Made by a program: the position numbers and the translations under genes. 64,000 bases of DNA from Microbacterium sp. MPKO10 (GTDB lineage: Bacteria > Actinomycetota > Actinomycetes > Actinomycetales > Microbacteriaceae). Within the stretch, counting starts at the first letter, position 1. Each line of letters begins with the position of its first letter. The notes beneath the pieces were generated by a model that was given only the letters and a program-made list of their open reading frames with translations, was not told the origin of the DNA and searched no databases. Location of the stretch: positions 186,001 to 250,000 of the forward strand of contig NZ_JAPCHX010000002.1 in the NCBI RefSeq assembly GCF_026107415.2, written 5' to 3'. This document shows, piece by piece, positions 26,153-34,592 of the stretch.

Positions 26153-27022
26153 TCAGCTGCCGACGATGGCCGTCGTCTGGCGCCGTGCAGGCGAGCGGAG
26201 CACGATGTTTCCGCGGCGATGTGCCAGCACGAGCATGGGAATGGAGAGCAGAACGCTGACGGCAACGGGGACGATCGACGCCTCCAGCCCGAAGGCGCCC
26301 CCGGTGAGCAGCGGGGACCCGTTGACGGTGACGGTGAAGAGACCGGGGGACGCGATTCCCGAGATCGGGATCCCCAGCAGTCCCTCCGTGGTGTTCCAGG
26401 CAAAATGCAGACCGATCGCAAACCAGAGGCTGCGTCGCCACAAGAACGCCGAGCCGAGCAGCACTCCTGCTTCAAGCGCGATGGCGAACGCGCTCCACAA
26501 CGTGGCACCCGGGTTCGCCAGATGCATGATTCCGAAGAGCAGTGATGTGCCCGCGAGCGCTGCCCAGCTTCCGCCGAGCTTCTCAAGAGCCTGCAGCGCG
26601 AGACCGCGAAACACGAGCTCTTCGATGACCGCGGCACCGATGTTCGCGACAACGACCGTTGTGATCACGGCGAGGGCGTCGGTCGGCGCCCATTCGAAGC
26701 TGTACCCGCCGAGGAGTGCGATCGTCGCGACCGAGACAGCGATGAAGACGAGCCCCACCTCGATTCCGAACACCGTCTCGAAGAGCGAACGAGTGCGAGA
26801 GAGCTCAGGCACCGCTCGCCCCGCCAATCTGCGCATGACGAAGCGGTAGATCAGCAGGCCGACGATGACCCCGATCAGCGGCAGCATCACCGTGCCGACC
26901 GGGCCCGCGACGGCTGCGGGGGAGATGATGAGCGCATACGCGCCGCCGACGGCGATCATGCCGACGATGAGCCAGGCGATGGGAAGCTGAAGCACGCGAC
27001 GAAGCGGCGAAAGTGGGGTCAT
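26153..27022 (-). CDS. CPBP-family intramembrane metalloprotease (CAAX protease/Abi type)
   Basis: 289 residues, about eight membrane helices. The family's metal/catalytic motifs are present: EELVFRG (EExxxR at about 134-139), a second motif in LLFGIMHLANPGATLWSAF with the conserved His, and HFAWNTTEG with the third His. CPBP members include CAAX prenyl proteases, bacteriocin-immunity and abortive-infection proteins; which role applies cannot be inferred. It stands alone, between the SorC cluster and the second MarR-VOC pair. I found nothing in the 130 bases upstream of 26153 or in 27023-27232. Confidence 0.9.
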   Translation of the reverse strand: MTPLSPLRRVLQLPIAWLIVGMIAVGGAYALIISPAAVAGPVGTVMLPLIGVIVGLLIYRFVMRRLAGRAVPELSRTRSLFETVFGIEVGLVFIAVSVATIALLGGYSFEWAPTDALAVITTVVVANIGAAVIEELVFRGLALQALEKLGGSWAALAGTSLLFGIMHLANPGATLWSAFAIALEAGVLLGSAFLWRRSLWFAIGLHFAWNTTEGLLGIPISGIASPGLFTVTVNGSPLLTGGAFGLEASIVPVAVSVLLSIPMLVLAHRRGNIVLRSPARRQTTAIVGS

Positions 27023-27232
27023 GACTCGCTTTCAGTGAGAGATCGAGGATGCTGTCGCATCAGGAATTCTCACGCTACGGTTCTCATGCCGCCCGCGCGT
27101 CACTCCGCAGTGCCGTTCTCGCATAGCCCTGTCGTACGGGTGCGTTGCCGACCAGCATCCGTGATCGTGAGGCACTCGAGATCGCGGGAGCGTTCACTCG
27201 TCGCGCCAGTGCTCGGTACTTGTGCCCTGTGC

Positions 27233-27697
27233 TCAGTGCTCGGTGCTGACAGTCGAGGACTCGCTGCTCAGCGCCTCGATGCAGCGGGTCAACCCCTCGT
27301 GGAGTGCACGCGTCTGCTCGTCGTCGAGCAGGCTGACCATTCGTCGCTCGATCTCCGAAATGCGTGAGGTTGCGCGGTGCAGAAGCTCCTCCCCGTGGGC
27401 GGTCAGCGTGGTGGGGAGTGCGCGCCCTGTGCGCGCCTGGGTCGCTCGCGTAATGAGCCCTCGGCTCTGCAGCGTCTGCATCAGCGTGTTCATGGTCTGC
27501 CGCGTGACGAAGGCACCGCGAGCAAGTTCTGCGTTCGACCAGCCGGGGTTGCGGCTGAGCAGCTCGAGGCAAATGTACTGGGGAGTCGTGAGGCCGATCT
27601 CGCGGAGCACCTCGTCCATCCGCGCGCGCAGGACGGACTGGGTCTCTTTAAGTCGGTAGCCCACGAGTGCTCCGAGATCATCGGGGAGTTGCATCAT
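27233..27697 (-). CDS. MarR-family transcriptional regulator (copy 2)
   Basis: 154 residues beginning MMQLPDDLGALVGYRLKETQ, nearly the same as the regulator at 15851-16300. The core (LTTPQYICLELLSRNPGWSNAELARGAFVTRQTMNTLM...) differs by only a few conservative changes, so both probably recognise the same DNA. The C terminus is longer and diverged. I place the start at 27695-27697: the nucleotides upstream match copy 1, including CAGAAT six bases before the ATG (leaderless), and a 199-residue extension would read through the operator. Divergent from the second VOC gene. Confidence 0.92.
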   Translation of the reverse strand: MMQLPDDLGALVGYRLKETQSVLRARMDEVLREIGLTTPQYICLELLSRNPGWSNAELARGAFVTRQTMNTLMQTLQSRGLITRATQARTGRALPTTLTAHGEELLHRATSRISEIERRMVSLLDDEQTRALHEGLTRCIEALSSESSTVSTEH

Positions 27698-27706
27698 GTA
27701 AGTATT

Positions 27707-27738
27707 CTGACATACAGTTAATGTCAGCATCCTGACAT
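27707..27738. promoter_or_regulatory. MarR operator array (CTGACAT repeats), copy 2
   Basis: CTGACAT (27707-27713), ATGTCAG (27721-27727), CTGACAT (27732-27738). Compared with copy 1 the gap in the inverted pair is seven rather than nine bases, while the half-sites and GTAAGTATT beside the marR start are unchanged. Confidence 0.75.
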
Positions 27739-27769
27739 AGGAGGCGCACACCGATTTAAGGAGATTCCC

Positions 27770-28141
27770 ATGCCCGCTCTCGGCCCCGACTTCATCGCGC
27801 TGCAGGTGCGCGACCTGGATCGCGCCGCCCACTTTTACGAGACGCAGCTCGGTCTTCGCCGTGCGCCTCAGTCGCCGCCTGGCGCCGTCGTCTTTCTGAC
27901 CGAGCTCATCCCTTTCGCCGTGCGTGAGCCTTTGCCCGGCGTGGACCTCGAGTCGACTCCGCAGCCGGGCCTCGGCGTTGCCCTATGGATGAGCTGCCAC
28001 GACGCGCAGAAGCTGCATGACGATCTTGCCGCGAGCGGAACGCCGATTCTTGCGGCGCCGTCTGCCGGCCCGTTCGGCCTGGCGTTCACGTTCGCAGACA
28101 CCGATGGCTACGCGGTGACCGTACACGAGTCAGCGGAATAG
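27770..28141 (+). CDS. VOC-superfamily protein, copy 2
   Basis: 123 residues, same fold and layout as the protein at 16363-16731: FIALQVRDLDRAAHFYETQLGL at the N terminus, PPGAVVF, ALWMSCHDAQKLHDDL and PFGLAFTFADTDGYAVTVHE. Divergence is concentrated in the middle loop (residues 46-66) and around 100, which line the pocket in this fold, so the two copies may bind different ligands. AAGGAG Shine-Dalgarno at about 27758-27763. Its nearest downstream gene is convergent. Confidence 0.9.
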   Translation: MPALGPDFIALQVRDLDRAAHFYETQLGLRRAPQSPPGAVVFLTELIPFAVREPLPGVDLESTPQPGLGVALWMSCHDAQKLHDDLAASGTPILAAPSAGPFGLAFTFADTDGYAVTVHESAE

Positions 28142-28177
28142 GCCATACGTTGACGAGTGATCTGGCTCGCCGCTGAA

Positions 28178-31100
28178 TCAGCGGGCGGGACCCGGTGTTT
28201 GCGTCCAGAGCACCATCGACGGGACCTGCTCACGCGCCCGATCGATCTTCGCCCTCAGCTGCCGACGCTTGGCCTCGGGAAGTCGATGGCGGAATGGCGA
28301 GCGAAGGAGCGTCGTCCACGTGTCAACAGCTGTGGTCGTCATCCCGAGCTCGTGTGCCTGATCGGCTACTGTCTCGAGAGCCACAGTGTCACCGGCGCGC
28401 GTCGCCGTGGCGTGTCGCGCGAAGACATCGAGAAGCCCGCCGCCGGCAATCGCTGCAGCCTCGTCAATGAGAGCACTGGCCTCGGCGATGGACGACCCGA
28501 GGCGCACGGCGCAGTGTGCGAGCATCCCGGCGAAATACGTGTGTTGGACGGCGAGCAGCCATCGCCCGGCCGTCACGAGCGTCTCTGCGGCGTCGCTGTC
28601 GAGATTCTCAGCCGCGAACCTTCGCGCATCGGACCAGGCGCGCAACATGATGACTTTCGGGTCGTTGAGGGAAGCCGGAAGCATCTCGTCAAAGAGCCGG
28701 CGTGCCTCGTCATGTTGCCCGGTGGCTCGGGCTCCTGCTGCGGCCAGGGCATGAGAGGCGGGGAGTAGACCGGCCGCGTCCCGCCACGCGAGATGTGCCG
28801 CGGCTAAGTGCCCGAGACGGTAGGCCGCAGTGGCGTCGCCAGAGAGCAGATGGCTGAACCCCAGTGCATATTCCCACATGCCGAGTGTTTCAGGCTGGTG
28901 TTCGCGTGCCTCAGTGATCATCCGTTCCAGACGTTGACGTGTCGCTACGACGTCTCCGGTATTCGAGAGAGCCATGACTTCAGTCAACGCGATCAGCGCG
29001 GCGCCTCCGGGTACGAGGTCAACAAGGTCGCTCGGCAGAGAGCGCAGGCTGAAGATCATGCGGAGCGAATCGTCCAGCGGACCGGTGATCACTCCCGATA
29101 CGCCGAGGGTGATCATGCCCTGCGCCGTCTCGGCATCCGACGTCTGGGCATCTGGTGCCTCAGCGGGCAGGGGCGCCTTGTCGCTCCCGTGTCCGGCGAC
29201 GGCGGCCCAGCGCATTCGTGCCCGTTGGAGGTGCGCCGCCGAGTCCGGATCTTCGACCGATGTGAGAGCGTCGTCGATCACGGCGAGGGCGGCAGAGGCA
29301 TCGTGGTGCTGCACCCCGAGGTGGCGGCTGCGAGCCAGCGCCGTCGCCACGCTTTCGGTCTCGTTCGTGGCGAAACTTCTCGCGTGGTCGAAGTGCTCAT
29401 CTGCTGTCGCGGAGAAGCCCAGCGCTGACGCCGCTTGCCCGGCAAGGCGATGGCCTCGGGCTGACTCGGGCTCGCGTGCGACAACGGCTTGAGCGGCTCT
29501 CAGCGCGAGGCGAGCATCGAAGCTGCCGAGCGCGTGCTCCGCGAGTCTGATTGTCGCCGCGACATCGATCTCATCGGTCAGATCGATCGCCAGAACGTGT
29601 GCCCGACGTTGCGCGTCGAGTCGTCCCTCCGTGGCTTCGCTTCGGAGGACATGTACGACCTCCTGGGTGAATTCATGCCAGAGAGCATGCGAATAGCGAG
29701 TGCGAAGAAACCCTTCATCGAGCGGATGAGACAGCCGTACCCACCCTCGCCCACTGCGCTCGACGATGTCAGCGCGGGCGAGCACTCGTCGTTCGGCATC
29801 GGGAAGTGCGGTGGCTGGATATTCTCCGGCAATGGCCACCAGAGCGGCGGCGTCCACAGCAGCGTCGGAAACGCCGTCGAAGCGGTGGCCCAGAAGTCTG
29901 GCCAACCGCGGTGTTGGCGTCGGTGAACCCTGTAATTCCCAGCCGTGTTCCGTGCTGACAAGTCGGCCGTCATGACGCGACCCGGTGATGATCTCGCGTA
30001 AGTGCAGGGGGTTTCCGCGAGCGGCGTTGTGGATGCGCGGTCGAGTATCGGGCGTCAGCGCGCCGCCGACCAGATGGGCGGCAAGCTGGTCGGCCTCGTC
30101 AACGCTGAGGGTGCTCATCGGAAGGTGGGTGAGGTCACCGCTGTCATACAGCGCCTGAACCTCTTCGGGAGCGCTGTCAAAGTCGCGCACAGACAGGAGC
30201 GCTGGGAGTCGCGCTGTCTGGATCAAGTGAGTGATCACAAAGAGCGAGGAAGCGTCAAGTTCGTTGACGTCATCCACCAGGAGCGTTGCTCGGGAGCGTT
30301 GGCGGACGTAGTGGTCGATCAGCCCGCCGGGAGACATGTGGCCGCGAGGGAACGAGCCGACGGATCCGGCGAATACGCCGAGCGGTATCGCCGCGCTGAG
30401 AGGGCTCGCCGACAGCAGCGGTGCGAAATCGTGCTGTGCCTTGAACGCTGCGGCAACAGTGCGCAAGAGGTGGGTCTTGCCGACGCCTGCCTCGCCGGTG
30501 ACCAGGATGGCTTTTTGGGTGTTCAGCAGCAACATGACAATTTCGGGTCGACTGGAGGTCAGGATGTCCTCAGCCGTGACGGTCGTTGTGAGGGTTCGGG
30601 GCGTTACCCTGCTCAGGGCGGTGGAGTCGGAGGCGAGCCGGAGTAGCGAGTCCGATGGTTCGCCCCTCAAGATCTGCGTGTGGACGCCGCAGAGCTCTCC
30701 GCTGGGTTCAACGCCGAGCCGATCGGCGAAGATCTCGCGAGCCCGAGTGAAGACCTGCAGTGCCTCTGGGGTGCGCCCCATTCGATAGAGGGCGGTCATC
30801 AGTTGTCCCCAATGTCGTTCATGGAACGGCTGCTCTTCTACTAGGGCGTGCAGTTCGGGCAGAAGCTCGTCACTGCGGCCGAGAGCAAGGTCCACGTCGA
30901 GGCGGTCGGCGTGTGCGATGGAACGTCGCTCTTCCAGCCGTTTTGCCTCGACCAGCAGCGCCGACGAGGAATGCAGACCCGAGAAGATGTCGCCGCGCCA
31001 GAGCCCAAGGGCTTCGTGCAGGCGGGCAGCCGCATCTTCGAGGTTCCCTTCGGCAAGCAGCGAGTCTCCGTGCTCGCACAGCCTCTCGAACCGTGCCACG

Positions 31101-31384
31101 TCGGTTTCGTACGCCGCAGGATCGAGGCGGTATCCGTCATCAGCGAATTCGATGTCGATCGGGACAGCGGACCGGAGCCGTGAAACTTGGGCGTGTAGCG
31201 CGTGGAGGGGATCACGGGGCGTGAGGTCGTCCCACAACTCGGCGATCAGCCGTTCCGCGCGGAGCGGGCGTCCGCGAGCGAGCGCCAGGCGCGCGAGTAG
31301 TCCCCGTTGTTTGAGACCGGAGATCGGGCAGTCGCGGCCGTCGACGAGGGCGCGCACGGGACCAAGCACAAGGACGTCCAGCAC
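28178..31384 (-). CDS. SARP/AfsR-type regulator: OmpR-like DNA-binding, BTAD, AAA ATPase and TPR domains
   Basis: 1068 residues. Residues 1-95 are a Trans_reg_C winged helix (LKQRGLLARLALARGRPLRAERLIAELW); 98-240 is a bacterial transcriptional activation domain of helical repeats (FERLCEHGDSLLAEGNLEDAAARLHEALGLW). A STAND-type ATPase follows with Walker A GEAGVGKT at about 297-304 and Walker B ATLLVDDVNELD at about 364-375. From about 600 to the end there are Ala-rich helical TPR-like repeats. No LuxR-type HTH is visible at the C terminus. Such proteins activate antibiotic or secondary-metabolite genes, but no biosynthetic cluster is present in this window, so the target is unknown. An MHS transporter lies on the same strand upstream. 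Confidence 0.88.
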   Translation of the reverse strand: MLDVLVLGPVRALVDGRDCPISGLKQRGLLARLALARGRPLRAERLIAELWDDLTPRDPLHALHAQVSRLRSAVPIDIEFADDGYRLDPAAYETDVARFERLCEHGDSLLAEGNLEDAAARLHEALGLWRGDIFSGLHSSSALLVEAKRLEERRSIAHADRLDVDLALGRSDELLPELHALVEEQPFHERHWGQLMTALYRMGRTPEALQVFTRAREIFADRLGVEPSGELCGVHTQILRGEPSDSLLRLASDSTALSRVTPRTLTTTVTAEDILTSSRPEIVMLLLNTQKAILVTGEAGVGKTHLLRTVAAAFKAQHDFAPLLSASPLSAAIPLGVFAGSVGSFPRGHMSPGGLIDHYVRQRSRATLLVDDVNELDASSLFVITHLIQTARLPALLSVRDFDSAPEEVQALYDSGDLTHLPMSTLSVDEADQLAAHLVGGALTPDTRPRIHNAARGNPLHLREIITGSRHDGRLVSTEHGWELQGSPTPTPRLARLLGHRFDGVSDAAVDAAALVAIAGEYPATALPDAERRVLARADIVERSGRGWVRLSHPLDEGFLRTRYSHALWHEFTQEVVHVLRSEATEGRLDAQRRAHVLAIDLTDEIDVAATIRLAEHALGSFDARLALRAAQAVVAREPESARGHRLAGQAASALGFSATADEHFDHARSFATNETESVATALARSRHLGVQHHDASAALAVIDDALTSVEDPDSAAHLQRARMRWAAVAGHGSDKAPLPAEAPDAQTSDAETAQGMITLGVSGVITGPLDDSLRMIFSLRSLPSDLVDLVPGGAALIALTEVMALSNTGDVVATRQRLERMITEAREHQPETLGMWEYALGFSHLLSGDATAAYRLGHLAAAHLAWRDAAGLLPASHALAAAGARATGQHDEARRLFDEMLPASLNDPKVIMLRAWSDARRFAAENLDSDAAETLVTAGRWLLAVQHTYFAGMLAHCAVRLGSSIAEASALIDEAAAIAGGGLLDVFARHATATRAGDTVALETVADQAHELGMTTTAVDTWTTLLRSPFRHRLPEAKRRQLRAKIDRAREQVPSMVLWTQTPGPAR

Positions 31385-31571
31385 AGCGCGGATCCTCTCG
31401 TCAGTGTCAGATCACCGTAGCAAGGGTCGGATCGGACTCACGCCCCCAGTTCGCGGCTCTTGACAAACGAAAGAAAATGCAAGTGCTGGCGGCGCGACGG
31501 TGATGTCGCTGTGTGTCGCCGTGGCGCGGGCGTGTACACCTGACACGGTGTGCAGACCCCACACGGACGAA

Positions 31572-31609
31572 ACGCCAGGCCGGACACTGTGCGGCGTCCG
31601 GCCTGGCGT
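31572..31609 (-). terminator. Hairpin terminator downstream of the MHS transporter gene
   Basis: ACGCCAGGCCGGAC (31572-31585) and GTCCGGCCTGGCGT (31596-31609) form a perfect 14-bp GC-rich stem 29 bases past the stop at 31639. There is no T-tract, common for actinobacterial terminators. The remainder of 31385-31638 shows no gene. Confidence 0.75.
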
Positions 31610-31638
31610 GACGTCGGCACGTCGCTGCCTCAGACGAC

Positions 31639-32997
31639 TTACTTCTCCATATCAACATCCTTTGTCTCGGTGCTGACGAGCAGCGAGACAAACGTGATGA
31701 GAGCCATGACCGAGAGGTAGACACCCACCCAGAAGGGGCTTCCGCCGCCCGCGCTCCAGAGAGCGACGGCGATGAACGGGGCGACGGCGGCGCCGAGGAT
31801 CGACGACACGTTGTATGAGACACCGGAGCCCGTGTAGCGCACGTTCGTCGGGAAAAGCTCGGGCAGCAGGGCACCCATAGGTCCAAACGTCATGCCCATG
31901 AGCGAGAACCCAATGATCAGCAATGCCATGACGCCGACGATCCCGCCGTCAAGCAGCGGCACGAACAGCAGGCCGAAGACGACGATGCCGAGGGTCACCC
32001 AGATGAGCGTGCGCCGACGCCCCCACCGGTCGGCCCACGGCCCAGAAACCAGGGTGAAGATGCCGAAGAACACGACGCCGATGATCGACATGAGGATGAA
32101 CTGGGTGCGCTCGTAGCCGAGGCCTGCCATGGCAGCATCCGTTGGTGTTGTGCCGTAGCTGAGCACGAACGTCGTCATCAGATAGAACAGCACGTAGGTG
32201 GCGAGCATGAAGAACGTGCCGAGAATGAGCTGCCGCCAGTTGTTCCGCAGCACCGTGCCCAGCGGCATCTTGCGGACCGTTCCCTGAGAGACGGTGGCGG
32301 CGAATGCCGTCGATTCCACGAGCCTCAGGCGGACGATGACGCCGACGATCACCATGATGATCGAGAACCAGAAGGGTACGCGCCAGCCCCAGGCGAGGAA
32401 CTGCTCGTTGATGCCTCCGTTCGCGGGCTGCAGAACCGAGATGATGATGAACAGCCCATTCGCGACGATGTAGCCGAGGGGCGCTCCGAGCTGCGGGAAT
32501 GTGCCGTACCAGGCGCGCTTGCCCTTCGGCGCATTCTCTGTCGCAACGAGCGCGGCACCCGACCATTCGCCGCCGAGAGCGAAGCCCTGTGCGAGGCGGA
32601 AGATGACGAGGAACAGCGGCGCCCACCAGCCGACCTCGTGGTATGTCGGAAGGAAGCCGATGAGGAACGTCGCGACGCCCATCGTCATGAGGGAGGCGAC
32701 GAGCGTCGTCTTGCGTCCCTTCCGGTCGCCGAGATGGCCGTAGAAGATGGCACCCAGTGGCCGCGCCACCATGGCGGCACCGAAGACGGCGAAAGAGGAC
32801 AGCAGTGCGACTGTCGGGTCGCCCTCGGGGAAGAAGAGGTGCGGAAAGACGAGGACGGCAGCGGTCGCGTAGACGTAGAAGTCGTAGAACTCGATCGTCG
32901 TGCCGATCATGCTCGCGAGGATGACGCGTGAGCGCGGGTTCGCGGGGGTCGGTACTTCAGCCGTTGCGGTGGGTGTGGAAAGTGGGTCCGTGGACAT
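31639..32997 (-). CDS. MFS transporter, metabolite:H+ symporter (MHS) family
   Basis: 452 residues with twelve predicted membrane helices. ASMIGTTIEFYDFYVYATAA opens helix 1 as in ProP/KgtP/ShiA proteins; GHLGDRKGRKTTL is the MFS loop 2-3 motif, and FRLAQGFALGGEWSGA is the MHS helix 4 signature. The start at ATG 32995-32997 gives a normal N terminus with AAGG upstream; a longer frame begins in non-homologous sequence. Substrates of this family are organic acids, betaines or shikimate; none can be chosen here. Ends in a diagnostic cytoplasmic tail followed by the hairpin at 31572-31609. Confidence 0.92.
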   Translation of the reverse strand: MSTDPLSTPTATAEVPTPANPRSRVILASMIGTTIEFYDFYVYATAAVLVFPHLFFPEGDPTVALLSSFAVFGAAMVARPLGAIFYGHLGDRKGRKTTLVASLMTMGVATFLIGFLPTYHEVGWWAPLFLVIFRLAQGFALGGEWSGAALVATENAPKGKRAWYGTFPQLGAPLGYIVANGLFIIISVLQPANGGINEQFLAWGWRVPFWFSIIMVIVGVIVRLRLVESTAFAATVSQGTVRKMPLGTVLRNNWRQLILGTFFMLATYVLFYLMTTFVLSYGTTPTDAAMAGLGYERTQFILMSIIGVVFFGIFTLVSGPWADRWGRRRTLIWVTLGIVVFGLLFVPLLDGGIVGVMALLIIGFSLMGMTFGPMGALLPELFPTNVRYTGSGVSYNVSSILGAAVAPFIAVALWSAGGGSPFWVGVYLSVMALITFVSLLVSTETKDVDMEK

Positions 32998-33262
32998 GAG
33001 CCTTCGATTGCGTGGGAATTCCGGTGTCACTGACCAGATCACGCGGGGTGTGCGCGGTCGTGTCGCGACATTGACGAAGCCTGCTTGTGGCGGGACCAAA
33101 TAACCCTACGCCCGCTGAGAAAACGTCACCAAACTTTTTCGGATGCTGCGGGTAACCGTTCTCCAGAGAGCAACGCCGATGCAGCGTCGACGGAGCGGGA
33201 ACGAGCGCGAACCCATCGAAAGGTTGATGCTCGTCGCTCGGTGGCGGACTAGCGTTAAGGGC

Positions 33263-33694
33263 ATGGAAACTTTGTTCAGTGTGCTTCACGTCGTCGCGGC
33301 GGTCTTCATCGTCGGACCCATGGCGATTATTCCGATGACGGCGATGCGGGCGGTGCGCGCGGGCAACGCAGGCCAGGTCTCTGTGCTGGCGAAGTCCACG
33401 TCGATCTTCAGCTGGCTGTCTCTTCTCGTCGTTGTCTTCGGCTTCGGCGTCATGGGCATGTCAGAGTACGACATCTCGATGACGACCCCGTGGATCCTGT
33501 GGTCGCTGATCCTGTGGGCCGTCGCCACCATCATCAACCTTGCTCTCGTGGTGCCGACCATGAAGAAGGCGGCGGCTGCCCTCGCAGACGGCCCGTCTGA
33601 CGATCGTTCCGGCTACCCGGCGATCGCGGCGGGAAGTGGTCTGGCGACCATCCTGCTGATCGCCGTGGTCGTACTCATGGTCTGGAAGCCGTAG
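33263..33694 (+). CDS. Small four-helix membrane protein (DUF2269-like)
   Basis: 143 residues, four hydrophobic segments: LFSVLHVVAAVFIVGPMAII, WLSLLVVVFGFGVMG, WILWSLILWAVATIINLALVV and ATILLIAVVVLMVW. The His near the N terminus in FSVLHVVAAVFIVGP and the general layout recall DUF2269 integral membrane proteins; function unknown. I start at ATG 33263: TAGCGT lies seven bases upstream and there is only AAGG-like sequence, so the mRNA may be leaderless. The longer frame from 33143 is Arg-rich and non-membrane. Unconnected to its neighbours. Confidence 0.75.
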   Translation: METLFSVLHVVAAVFIVGPMAIIPMTAMRAVRAGNAGQVSVLAKSTSIFSWLSLLVVVFGFGVMGMSEYDISMTTPWILWSLILWAVATIINLALVVPTMKKAAAALADGPSDDRSGYPAIAAGSGLATILLIAVVVLMVWKP

Positions 33695-33730
33695 TCTCGA
33701 CGTTCCTCGCCTCGGGCGCTGCTTGCGCGA

Positions 33731-33780
33731 CAGAAACGGATGTGCGCTCCTGAAAATTCAGGAGCGCACATCCGTTTCTG
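33731..33780. repeat. Perfect 24-bp inverted repeat
   Basis: The arms 33731-33754 and 33757-33780 are exact reverse complements, separated by AA. Each arm contains CAGAAACGGATGTGCGCTCC. As RNA it would fold into an unusually stable hairpin 36 bases after the stop of the small membrane protein gene, so it may end that transcript. Its core is shared with the intergenic elements at 8813-8840 and 57743-57770. The 427-bp gap 33695-34121 contains this element and the tandem array, and no gene. Confidence 0.85.
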
Positions 33781-33795
33781 TGGCTCGCCCGTAGT

Positions 33796-33985
33796 CGGAG
33801 GAATGCACCTGTAAGGAGAGGCTCACTCGTGGGCGGAAGAGTGCACCTGTAGGGGAAGAGCTCACCCACTGCGGAGGAGTGCACCTGTAGGGGGAGGGCT
33901 CATCAATAGCGGAAGAGAGCACCCGCAAGGGGAGCTCACTCGTCAGGCGACGAGCACACCCGCGGGGAGAAGCCTTGCGCTGCAG
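33796..33985. repeat. Five tandem copies of a 38-bp unit
   Basis: Units begin at 33796, 33834, 33872, 33910 and 33948, exactly 38 bases apart. The first three share CGGARGARTGCACCTGTA and a GCTCA block; the last two are progressively degenerate (CGGAAGAGAGCACCC, CGACGAGCACACCC). Because 38 is not a multiple of three and frames shift from unit to unit, the array is not coding. It lies between the 24-bp palindrome and the ribH stop. Not a CRISPR: there are no variable spacers. Confidence 0.85.
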
Positions 33986-34121
33986 GCCGCCTTCCGCCGC
34001 GGGCCAGCTTCCGCCCCGCCGTCGCCACGGCACGGGAGGTTCTCAGCGGTGCAGGGCGAGCAGGGCCATCAGAGCGGGGGCAGTCTTCAGCGCTGCAGGG
34101 TTTCTGACGTGCGGGTCAGCC

Positions 34122-34592
34122 TCAGCCGCGCAAGGCCGCCAGGGCGCGGGCCGTGGCGATCGCTGCTTCAGCGGCCTCGCGGCCCTTGTCCTCCTTCGAT
34201 CCGGGAAGCCCGGCGCGGTCGAGTCCCTGCTGCTCGTCGTCAAGGGTGAGAACGCCGAACCCGACCGGTTTGCCCGTCTGCACAGTGACCTGCGTGAGAC
34301 CGCTGGTCGCAGCATCCGAGACATACTCGAAGTGCGGCGTTCCCCCGCGAATGATCACGCCGAGGGCGACGACGGCATCCGCGCCAGACTCCAACGCCGC
34401 ACGCGAGACAACGGGCAGCTCGAAGCTTCCGGGAACCCGCACCAGCGTGTGACTGGCACCTGCGGCCTCCAGCGCGCTCACCGCACCCTCGACCAGGCCG
34501 TTCATAATCGTGTCGTGCCAGCTGGCCGCGACGATGACGACGTCGAGACCCGTGCCGTCGACGTTCAGTGTGGGGGAGCCTGCTCCGCTCAT
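34122..34592 (-). CDS. ribH: 6,7-dimethyl-8-ribityllumazine synthase
   Basis: 156 residues, the usual size; forms icosahedral or pentameric cages. It condenses 5-amino-6-ribitylaminouracil with dihydroxybutanone phosphate. [20 protein letters not shown] is the N-terminal aromatic ligand site, [11 protein letters not shown] the conserved PGxFE loop, [16 protein letters not shown] carries the catalytic His, and [10 protein letters not shown] follows. Last gene of the rib operon, its ATG overlapping the ribBA stop by four bases. The tandem array lies immediately downstream. Confidence 0.96.
   Translation of the reverse strand: MSGAGSPTLNVDGTGLDVVIVAASWHDTIMNGLVEGAVSALEAAGASHTLVRVPGSFELPVVSRAALESGADAVVALGVIIRGGTPHFEYVSDAATSGLTQVTVQTGKPVGFGVLTLDDEQQGLDRAGLPGSKEDKGREAAEAAIATARALAALRG

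Noticed and set aside
26153-27022. CPBP protein as part of an anti-phage defence system
   Set aside because: CPBP members are sometimes abortive-infection proteins, but there is no adjacent toxin, nuclease or defence gene here.
15851-28141. The two MarR-VOC pairs as ends of a composite transposon
   Set aside because: The copies are diverged, no terminal inverted repeats or transposase are present, and the genes between them look like ordinary chromosome content.
33796-33985. 38-bp repeats as a CRISPR array
   Set aside because: Units are directly contiguous with no unique spacers, and no cas gene is present.
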